Assembly (NCBI GenBank): GCA_022925895.1
Contig: JAKSYS010000082.1
Span: 62,001-126,000, forward strand
Length of the DNA stretch: 64,000 nucleotides
Direction: 5' to 3'
Source: Fragilaria crotonensis
Lineage: Eukaryota > Bacillariophyta > Fragilariophyceae > Fragilariales > Fragilariaceae
Shown here: piece after piece, positions 56,372-64,000 of the stretch
How the letters are laid out: every line of letters begins with the position of its first letter
Numbering within the stretch: the first letter of the stretch is position 1
Position numbers and translations under genes: made by a program
The notes under the pieces: model-generated
Databases searched by the model: none
Told to the model about the DNA's origin: nothing
Seen by the model: the letters and a program-made list of their open reading frames with translations, nothing else

Positions 56372-56884
56372 CTATGGAATCAGTGTCTCTAGAAAGCTCA
56401 ACGCAGGATCCTTCGTTCTCGCTTCAGCCACGTCTTCGTAGCGTATGGTATTTCGCCCTTTAATTTTCGCAATGTGATGACTTTGAGTAGCCAACTTCTT
56501 GACAAAGAGTTCAGCTGCCATGGTCGTCATAATGGCAGCTTCATTTTGTACTGTCCCAATATCAGGATCCATTTTCATAGTCCTTTTAATGGCTCGAAAC
56601 GGTATTGCTAAACCCTGCACCGCAGGAGTTCGACCTTTGCGTGAACCAGGAGGTGGACCCCCTCGTTTACGCTTGACTACTGCCTTCGGTCTTTTAGATT
56701 CGTCATCATCATTCGTCAACTCTGATTTTATAGTCATTGCTTCATCTTCGTCGTCTCCGACCGAGGCGGCTGCGACAATCCCTTCCCCTTCTTCCTCGTC
56801 GTCGTCGTCATCAACAACAGCCGCCGAAACTTCTTCCTCAGCATCGTCATCAGCGATTGCCTCGTTTTCTTCGTCACTCGACAT
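56372..56884 (-). CDS. Histone-fold protein of the CHRAC1/POLE4 (Dpb3/Dls1) type
   Basis: These histone-fold subunits pair with a partner in DNA polymerase epsilon or in ISWI chromatin remodellers. Single exon, 170 aa. Residues 1-60 are strongly acidic (VVDDDDDEEEGEG), then a basic hinge (KRKRGGPPPGSRKGR), then the histone fold (about 92-170): AIPFRAIKRTMKMDPDI, NEAAIMTTMAAELFVKKLAT, and RNTIRYEDVAEA, ending FLETLIP. The LPxxRIKxxMKxDPDV-like start and xAELFVxxLA helix match CHRAC1 and POLE4; NF-YC is less likely because its specific C-terminal extension is missing. A long acidic N-terminus differs from animal homologues, in which the acidic part is often C-terminal. Confidence 0.85.
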   Translation of the reverse strand: MSSDEENEAIADDDAEEEVSAAVVDDDDDEEEGEGIVAAASVGDDEDEAMTIKSELTNDDDESKRPKAVVKRKRGGPPPGSRKGRTPAVQGLAIPFRAIKRTMKMDPDIGTVQNEAAIMTTMAAELFVKKLATQSHHIAKIKGRNTIRYEDVAEARTKDPALSFLETLIP

Positions 56885-57473
56885 GGCTTATTGTAGAGAA
56901 TGGACTGCCAATCAAGGGAAGTTGTCTCGTTGAACGGCGACGATGTATCGCTGATGACAGTGCCTGTGTTTGTTGGGGTGCTCGGTCCGTCGTCGACTCG
57001 CGATGTTGCTCAATATGTGTTCATTTCGTGGTGTATCTTATTGGAACTCGTTCCCGCTTTTATTACTCGTTCCCGGTGCAGTACATGTTACCATGGCAGT
57101 AGCATAGTACCTGGTACTTCGGTACGCCTTGTTCGATTCGAGCGTTTACTGCAATCAACACCCTCAGTAGTACAATACCGGCACCACGTAGACTGGAGAC
57201 TGGAGTACGTAATATGCATACCGTTCGTGGTGGTGCAATCGGGTCTGGTTAGCTTTGCCTAACATGGTAAGTTCACGGTACAAGTTACTAAGCATACATG
57301 AACCACACTTCACGATATGATTATGCAAATGATTTAAAGCCAAAGGTTGGAGTGTGGAGTAGGAGCGATTCATCAGAGATATCCGCGGCATGTGAAGATG
57401 TGGAGGGGGGTTCCTGGAATGATTCGACCAACGGGGTGACTCACAGGGTTGCTAACATTCTTGAATTCACGAA
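56885..57473. other. Intergenic spacer
   Basis: Upstream of the histone-fold gene and downstream of the reductase gene. GTAC-rich words at 57080-57190. No gene is supported. Confidence 0.5.
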
Positions 57474-59604
57474 TCAACGCTGAAGCTTGATGACTCCCCT
57501 GAGGAGCTGCTTGACTGTGTTGGTGAGCCGAGTCTTGTTAAAGACATCCCCTGCTTGGCGAATAGCCTCCGCCGTGGTGGGGTAAGGGTGGATGACAGCC
57601 GCCAGCTTGCCCAACCCTGTATCAGACTGAATCGCCAAGGTCACCTCACTAATCATGTTGCCGGCATCTGGCCCGACGATTGACGCACCCAAGATTTTGT
57701 CAGTCTTCGCGTCGACTCGAAAGCGCACAAAACCGACTGTATCATCGTCGGTCTTGGAACGATCGTTGTCTTTGAAGTGCTTCTCAATAACTCGATACTC
57801 AATTCCCTGCGCGTCTAGATCCGATCCGTAGAGTCCAACACTGGCGATCTCAGGAGTAGTAAATGTCGCATATGGGATCAGGAGGTTCGACATTTTCTCG
57901 GAACCGAAGAAGAGCGCGTTTTTAATTGCGATCCGAGCCATGAAATCGGCAGCGTGAGTAAACTTGTAGTCACTGGCGACATCACCAACCCCATACACAC
58001 GAGGATTTGTGGTTTGGAGCTTGTCGTTGACTTTCAATCCCTTCTCCAAATCGTACTCGATACCGCCCTTCTCTAGGTCCATTCCAGTGACGTTCGGTCG
58101 ACGTCCAGCTGCGATAAGGAGGGCATCGCAGGTCAACGTTGTTGGAGCATCCTTGCCGTTCTCCAAGATTGTCATAGCCATCTCTGGGAGTCCATTCGAA
58201 AGCACATTTCCCGTTAGTTCAACGCCCTTGTACTTTCCCACCGAAAGTATGAACTGAACACCATCTTGAATCATCTGTTCTTTGACTAGCAATGCCATGT
58301 CCTTGTCCTCCTTTGGAAGAATCTCCCCAGATCGTCCCAAAACAGTGACGGATGATCCAAGCCGCTGCATGGCTTGAGCCAACTCTAATCCAACGACACC
58401 AGCACCCACAACAACCATCTTTTGTGGCAAAGTGGTGAGGTTGAAAATGGTCTCATTCGTCATCACAGCCGGACGAGGAGTGTCATTTCTGTAGGGATTA
58501 GTAGACTCATCGTGCAAATCCTGAAGACCGGGCATAGGAATCAACGATGGATAACCACCCGTGCAAACAGCTGCCCTCTTGAAGGTTAACGTCCTTCCGT
58601 TCACCTCAACAGTACGTTCGCCAGTGAACTTCCCGTATCCGATGAAGACATCTACACCGAGTAGCTTGGAAAAACGTTCTGCAGAGTCGTGACGACTGAT
58701 CTCGGCTCGAATCTTGCGCACACGCTCCATGACCTTTTCAAAGTCAACCTTTACAGCATCGGCGCCACCATCGATAAAGATACCGGCTTCGTTCAGGCGC
58801 TGCATGTCACCTCGGACGGTGTGTGCCAAGTTTGCAGAATGGATAAGAGTTTTTGAAGGAACACATCCGACATTCAAGCTGTGGTAGATCCAGTGAGAAG
58901 GAATGTAGCCAAGAGAACCTCACCGACGAATGCAGAACGTACCAGTCACCGCCAAGCAAGTGAGCTTCTATCATTGCGACTCTTGCACCAACGCCGGCTG
59001 AGCCTGCGGCAGTGACAAGGCCAGCGGTGCCTCCTCCAATAACGACGAGATCGTAGTAATCATTGTTCTTTGGCATCGGGTCAACCCATCCAGGAGGGTG
59101 AACATTGTTCAGCAGGCTCTGATTGTGCTCATCTAGGGGCCAGACCTGTTGCGCAACATGAATATCCCTTGGGTCGATTTTCGTTAAGTCAGCGTCAATG
59201 TCAGTCTTGGGTTCGATGGGGTTTAACTGATCACCGGACTTCGACGCGTGACTAGGAGCCAAATAGTGGGCCCAGCCAATGGTTCGGCCTGTTGTCTCGT
59301 CAATACTTGGAGCACCTCGCTCCGACTCTTCCACGAAGCGAAAGAACTTGTAGTCATCCATGAACGGATGATCACGTGTCACATGCTCAAAAAGAAAGAA
59401 CTCAGAACTGAGAGTTTGTCCGAGCTGCACAGCGTCTTCCCGCGTCTCGGCCATTCCGGCCGCGACCATGAAGTCAACAGCCTCGGAACCGATGAAGCAG
59501 TTCTTGTACGTTGTCAGGCGGTATTTTCGATCGGCCAGTGTCACCCCATTTTTGAATGCCTCGGCGATGTCATTCATGCTAGTGCTCAGTTCGTTCGAGT
59601 GCAT
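57474..59604 (-). CDS. DEP-domain / pyridine nucleotide-disulfide oxidoreductase fusion
   Basis: Two exons are placed, complement 58943-59604 and 57474-58878, with a 64-bp GT-AG intron inside the first redox Cys codon, giving 688 aa. Residues about 10-95 are a DEP domain (GVTLADRKYRLTTYKNCFIG, SEAVDFMV, FEHVTRDHPFMDDYKFFRF). After a linker comes a full class I flavin disulfide reductase: FAD motif VVIGGGTAGLVTAAG (187-201), redox pair Cys221/Cys226 (GGDCLNVGCVPSK), NAD(P)-binding GAGVVGLELAQ (379-389), the second FAD motif with GVGDVA, and the dimer-interface HPYPTTAE. It is nearest in style to mercuric reductase and dihydrolipoamide dehydrogenase. There is no N-terminal metal-binding domain and no C-terminal Cys pair, so Hg(II) reduction is doubtful. 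No targeting peptide is visible. The DEP part suggests membrane or G-protein-linked localisation; substrate unknown. Confidence 0.88.
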
Positions 59605-60511
59605 AGTGTAATCCTGTTTGAGTTGACGAAATGCGTTCTTTCCAAGTTTTGATTTTGTGATGCAAATCTATTTTTATATGTATGCTGGTCTCGTAACTTG
59701 TTTAGATCCTGGGCATTCTTTGAGAACATGCCTGAGAAGTATCCGGTCGATACACTCCATAACGCGGAACACTAATAATATTAACGTACGATTTGTACTG
59801 TATCATCACAAAGTACTCGGAGTACCTCGTACTGGAGTAATGCAGTACAGTACCAAGTACATACGAATTGAAGACAGGAACATCCTCTCTACTCTTAAGA
59901 GAGAGGTCTACTGGTATGATAAAACTGGAACAGGGAAGTACGATGGTACTAGTACTCGTAGTACACGGTATCTGGTATCAAACAAGTAGCAGTACAATTA
60001 AAGGTCAAGCGCCATATTTGAAATTTGAAATATGAGCAGGTGTGTTGGTGTGTTCCATTCATGTCCACAGTGCGCTCAATATTCCTCCAGTACGAGGACA
60101 TAGTAGAAGAGAACGCACTCTACCGGTACCAGGTACGCCAAATGGTCCCCATGGTCCATGGTCTGATAACTGACATGGTATTCCTTGTACTGTACGGTAC
60201 TCCCCAGCGTACTGATTGGTACATGCTGGTATGGGCTTTGGGCCGATCAGGGAAAAATCACAATCGCGACCACAGCTGATGCTTCTGGAAGATTCACGTC
60301 AACACTCTACATATTCTCCAGATACAAGACATGAAGTGCTTCTCATAGTGTTTTTGTGAAGTGTGACATACCAGCTCAAAGCACTGATTACCCATGGTCA
60401 AGGAGATAAAATAGAATCACTTCGTGCGCACTCCAGAAGTACAATTCCGGAGTATATCGACACTTCTGACATTTGGGGTAGGGTCTACTACATTTTATTT
60501 CAGAAAGTAGC
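59605..60511. other. Intergenic spacer, GTAC-rich
   Basis: No supported gene. Dense GTAC words at 59800-59990 and 60100-60240 (ACCGGTACCAGGTACGCC). Confidence 0.5.
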
Positions 60512-61132
60512 TTACTCGTAGATCCAAGAGGACTGGCAGCTGGTCCACTCAGCGACTCCCTCAGGGAACCAGAGACCGATCTCGTGGTTGGCGGATTCCA
60601 CAGAGTCACTTCCGTGGCAGATATTGCGGCCAACCTCCACACAAAAGTCACCGCGGATAGTTCCCATGGCGGATTCTGAAGGCATTGTGGCGCCAAGCAT
60701 CTTGCGACCCTCAAGAACAACATTGCCGCCCTCCCACACCATAGCAACAACTGGGCCGGATGTCATGTAAGCGATGAGACCAGGGAAGAACTTCTTCTCC
60801 TTGAGGTCCTCGTAGTGCTTCTCCATGTGTTCGACTCCAGGTGCTGTCATCTTCATTGCGACGAGCTTGTAACCCTTTTGCTCAAAGCGCTTGATAATCT
60901 CGCCAACGAGACCTCGTTGAACTCCATCGGGCTTGATCATTATGTCTGTAGAAGGAATAAATGCATGGGTCAGAAACGCGGTCACTCCACCGACCTCAAC
61001 AAGTATGACAATTACTTTATGTCCTCGTGATCATGCGAGGTTCTTCGGCGACCAAGGAATAATGTTGTATCCCCATTAGTACACTGCTCTGGGAGTCTGA
61101 CGTTAACAAGTTCACGTACATGTTCGCTCCAT
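60512..61132 (-). CDS. NDK: Nucleoside diphosphate kinase
   Basis: NDK transfers the gamma-phosphate from ATP to nucleoside diphosphates through a phospho-His. Two exons are placed, complement 61120-61132 (only 13 coding bases, encoding MERT and the first base of Tyr5) and 60512-60945, with a 174-bp GT-AG intron, giving 148 aa, the normal size. The spliced N-terminus [20 protein letters not shown] matches the family exactly, whereas a frame continued upstream from exon 2 into the intron would give an unrelated start. The active-site His115 lies in [10 protein letters not shown]; the Kpn-loop GTIRGDF and the C-terminal WIYE are present. Cytosolic by lack of presequence. A large perfect hairpin lies about 200 bp upstream. 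Confidence 0.95.
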
Positions 61133-62377
61133 GGTGGCTTGCTGGTGATGACAATTTTGTAAGAAGTCAGTGTCGAGGATCGAGGAATTGAAAACGAGGC
61201 AAGAGCTGCGGATGGCAACTGGCATAAGATTCGTTCCCAATTTTTTTGCGGTTTAGGAAGTATGAACTCATAACCTATGGTCACTCCGGCGTCCGGCGCT
61301 CCGACCTCCGACCTTCGGCACTGTTGGTCAACAGCGGGTCCGATTAGGTTTCACCAATTTGACGTCAGCGCCCACGTCACAGTACTGAGGTCTTCACGTT
61401 CAACGTACTGACATACAGTACTACAGTAAGACAGTAACATACTGAGAGCATCCTGATTGGTACGCGCTGACGTCAAATTGGTGAAACCTAATCGGATCTG
61501 TACTCACTTGTACGCTACCAGGTCGTACAGCGTATTTCATAGGCGACATACGGAGTACTGGTGTACGACTCCAGTAGTCGTACTTGGTAGACAGGCGTAC
61601 TTTTAGTACAGTACGTTTTGCATTTCTATGATACTGGTAGATCAAATGCTAGCTCGTATGCATACCGCTTACATACCTTGTCCATGTACCAGTGACAACG
61701 GTACTACATCGTACTTGTTGTTGAATAGCACACTATTTGCCATGGCACAGTAGGGCCTTAATTTTAAATTTTAACCCAGTGTCCTTAAAGATACAGTAGA
61801 TGATGGTCAATAAAGTAGAAACGAAGTTGTTCAGAGTTCAAACCATGCTTCTAATTTGGGATTTTTGCAACAGAATGTCCTATTGCAACGTACTCGTTAA
61901 TTCTTTTCTCCTTTGCACAAGCAAATGGGCTGTTCCTGTCCGTAGCTGGCGTACGCTTCACGAGTATATCCGCCCAAGTTACGGAACATTACTATATTCG
62001 AGAATGGGATATGGATAGAATGCTATTCTGGCCAATGGCCTCCTCCATGCAGAGAATGGAGAGACAAACATTGCATCATCATTGTTGAATGTATTTTTCA
62101 AGATGAAGTGTTTGCCTCCTTGAGAACTGCCCTCTCCCTACTGGTCATAAAGAGGTGTATGGTTCAGCGACTGTATTGGATGAAACACACAACACACTAT
62201 CCACATCCATGGAGAGACTGACTCCGTATGGCAACGTGAGTTTTGCTGAACGCTCTTTGAGGTAGGTAAACGGTAAACTACCGGTATATTTGTTGAGTGC
62301 AGAGTGCATGTATGCGAGTATATCTCTTGGCGCATGATGCATGATGCTCATTTCAAAAATGTCCAACCGAGACACTA
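61133..62377. other. NDK promoter side and spacer
   Basis: 61133-61338 should contain the NDK 5' UTR and promoter. The 33-bp inverted repeat (listed separately) follows, then GTAC-rich words at 61380-61720 and AT-rich unassigned sequence. No gene is supported. Confidence 0.45.
61339..61496. repeat. Perfect 33-bp inverted repeat with TGACGTCA cores
   Basis: 61339-61371 (TCCGATTAGGTTTCACC...) and 61464-61496 are exact reverse complements around a 92-bp loop. Each arm contains TGACGTCA, the CRE octamer; TGACGT is also the CO2/cAMP-responsive core described in diatoms. It could be a small MITE or a regulatory or structural element upstream of NDK. No target duplication is obvious. Confidence 0.9.
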
Positions 62378-62740
62378 GGGAGATCCGGGTAGAGTCGTGT
62401 TTCCACTAACCTTCCTGTAGAACGGGTTATGAGCAGGTTATGAGACACAATAGCGGATCTGAGAATAGGGAATCTTGCTTCACAATTTCCGAAAATCGTC
62501 GATTTTTGGGTTTTAGTGGAAATTTGAAGCCGATGGTTTCTTCTCAGTTTCTCTTGTCGAGATTCTGTTACACGTGTTCAATTTCATCCCTTCGAAGCTC
62601 CACGTTGCACCATATCTATGTACACCAAAGCAGACACTGGTATCTAAAGAGGATGCTGTTGACAAAAGCATTCGAATAAGTCGACGTTCGCACTACGAAA
62701 TGTGCGCACTCAACGCAACATCATGACACGTTTCATTCCG

Positions 62741-62975
62741 CCATGACGACGATTGTAATACCGGTGATTCGGCGCCTGAACCACACTTTACCGGTACCTA
62801 TCAGACTAATGTTCACATGACTGATCCAACGCAACAAACGACAGTGCTCAACGATACATATCTGTCGAGAACGAAGCACCAACGACTAAGGGACCTAGCG
62901 CGGAATCTTACTTGATGATGTTTTGGAGGAATCCTTGTCCTGGATTAGTAAAAAGTTCGCGCTTCGTTTAGCGCG
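62741..62975. repeat. Internal diverged direct repeat, copy 1
   Basis: Starts CCATGACGACGATTGTAAT and contains GGAATCTTACTTG and GAGGAATCCTTGTCCTGGA. It aligns with 63012-63245 with many substitutions and small gaps. Confidence 0.75.
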
Positions 62976-63011
62976 CACACAACAAAAAAACGATACCGTC
63001 GGTCTCCGACC

Positions 63012-63245
63012 ATGACGACGATTGCAATGCCGTAAATTCAGCCCCTAAACCACCAACCACCATTTAGTCTAGAGACTAATAATAATACGGCGAATCCAAC
63101 AGTAGAAACGACACTACTTAGAAAATTAAATCTGCCGAGAACATAGCTCCGTCATGTAGTACAGTAGGTGAAAACGCAACCGGTGAGGAATCTTACTTGT
63201 TGTTTCGTAGGAATCCTTGTTCTGGAATTTAGTAGAAAATCCCTT
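63012..63245. repeat. Internal diverged direct repeat, copy 2
   Basis: Starts CCATGACGACGATTGCAAT and contains GGAATCTTACTTG and TAGGAATCCTTGTTCTGGA. Partner of 62741-62975, which it follows at 271-bp spacing. Confidence 0.75.
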
Positions 63246-63818
63246 CTTTCATGTCAACCCGGATCTCTTTTGTCCGATGTTTATTTAAGTTTCCCGTCCA
63301 CTAATTTTCATTTATGGTAAGGTAAGCGTAGTGGAAACACGACTCTACCCGGATCTCCCTACTGTCCTTTTCCTCGTACTTCGAGTACTTTGTGCTGTGC
63401 CCGTACCCCGTACGGATTTTGTGTTGAAGATTCGACGCGATGTCATAAGTGTCAATCAGATTCCTACTAGATGCAGGTGAGTCAGATTCGACCACAGGTG
63501 AGCGAGATTCGTCTACGCTGAGTGAACACTAGGGACCTTCCATAGTAAAGATTCACAAGATTCGTCTTCGATGTCTATTGACAATACTCGTGTATGAATA
63601 CGCCGAGATGACAAGACCAGGAATTGCAACTCGCTGTAGGGAAGGGGGCTGAATGGAATGCGCAGAGAGAAGCGAGGCTCTACGTTGTTACATACGGTTG
63701 AAATCCTTCACTTCTCAACTGCCTTTGTTTGTTGCTGAGTTCTAGAAGAGTGATCATTAGAAAGGACGCAACACTCTTTGAATATCTCAACTTAAAAGCT
63801 GCGCGGTTCGACACTGTC

Positions 63819-64000
63819 ATGTTGCGAGAAACTACGGAATCGGTGAGGGGAGTTTCTGGCGAGTGCGCTGCTACTTCTACAATTTTGATGGATAATCAAG
63901 AAGTGTTCTCTCAGAGTCTTAGGGCTCACGTTCCTCGAAGCATATCCGTTGGATCTGCATTGGTCTTCACTCCCTCTAAGTCATCTAACAACGTCACCCA
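63819..64000 (+). CDS. Possible 5' end of a gene, cut by the window edge
   Basis: From ATG 63819 the frame stays open for 60 codons to the end of the window. It begins MLRETTESVRGVSGECAATS and is Ser/Thr/Val-rich, with no recognised domain. An open frame of this length could be chance, but its composition is gene-like. Confidence 0.35.
   Translation, partial: MLRETTESVRGVSGECAATSTILMDNQEVFSQSLRAHVPRSISVGSALVFTPSKSSNNVT

Larger units (their letters stand above)
62378..63359. mobile_element. Non-autonomous DNA transposon with perfect 31-bp TIRs and TA duplication
   Basis: 31-bp terminal inverted repeats, identical by eye, lie at 62378-62408 (GGGAGATCCGGGTAGAGTCG...) and 63329-63359. TA flanks both ends (62376-62377, 63360-63361). 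The 982-bp interior has no transposase. It carries two diverged direct copies of about 235 bp (62741-62975 and 63012-63245). An open frame at 62440-62679 has no recognisable features. Perfect TIRs suggest a relatively young or still-mobilised non-autonomous family. Confidence 0.85.

Noticed and set aside
57474-59604. Annotation as a true mercuric reductase
   Set aside because: No N-terminal HMA domain and no C-terminal Cys pair are present.

Overview
This window looks like nuclear DNA from a diatom, probably a pennate one. Several lines support this. Two proteins carry a signal peptide followed by Phe at the predicted cleavage site, the stramenopile plastid-targeting (ASAFAP-type) signature: the methyltransferase at 8776-9561 and the tandem Cpn10 protein at 22085-22813. 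There are Ty1/copia elements of the kind abundant in diatoms, a DUF6824 protein, an NTT-type nucleotide transporter and a tandem pair of single-pass LRR proteins. Introns are few, short (64-247 bp) and GT-AG. The species was not determined.

Layout. (1) 1-2.9 kb: a broken minus-strand coding block of unknown family with a possible LTR-like end. (2) 3.4-25.3 kb: a gene-rich arm with V-ATPase subunit d, AP-1 gamma-adaptin, a plastid methyltransferase, an ATP/ADP-translocase family transporter, an ABHD17-like hydrolase, two LRR membrane proteins, an unrecognised secretory-pathway protein, plastid Cpn20-type co-chaperonin, proteasome alpha5 and U2 snRNP B''. (3) 25.5-47 kb: an accessory block made almost wholly of mobile-element debris. 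It holds a pogo-like DNA element with clean terminal inverted repeats and a TA duplication, a broken Tc1/mariner-like DDE transposase, gag-like fragments, and a copia element into which a second copia element has inserted; the two LTRs and target duplication of the second are visible. (4) 47-51.8 kb: a DUF6824 gene among decayed host genes, including a sialate-O-acetylesterase-like pseudogene. (5) 52-61.1 kb: a second gene-rich arm with a RABL6-like GTPase, FAM136A, PC4, a CHRAC1/POLE4-like histone-fold protein, a DEP-domain/disulfide-reductase fusion and nucleoside diphosphate kinase. (6) 61.1-64 kb: non-coding DNA with a long perfect hairpin upstream of the kinase gene, a 982-bp element with perfect 31-bp terminal inverted repeats, and a possible partial gene at the right edge.

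The genes are mostly housekeeping and do not form one pathway. Shared themes are membrane traffic and acidification (V-ATPase d, AP-1 gamma, ABHD17, RABL6), plastid biology (Cpn20, methyltransferase, perhaps the nucleotide transporter), and nuclear information processing (U2 B'', PC4, histone-fold protein). Several genes sit head-to-head (alpha5/U2 B'', RABL6/FAM136A) or tail-to-tail at 33-64 bp (AP-1/methyltransferase, PC4/histone-fold).

The most notable observations are the nested copia pair, two TIR-bounded DNA elements, the 33-bp perfect inverted repeat containing TGACGTCA, the DEP-reductase fusion, and three reading-frame breaks at G/C homopolymers that could be sequence errors. I saw no CRISPR array, rRNA, tRNA or clear new defence-like system. 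Exon borders were placed by eye from splice sites and family conservation.
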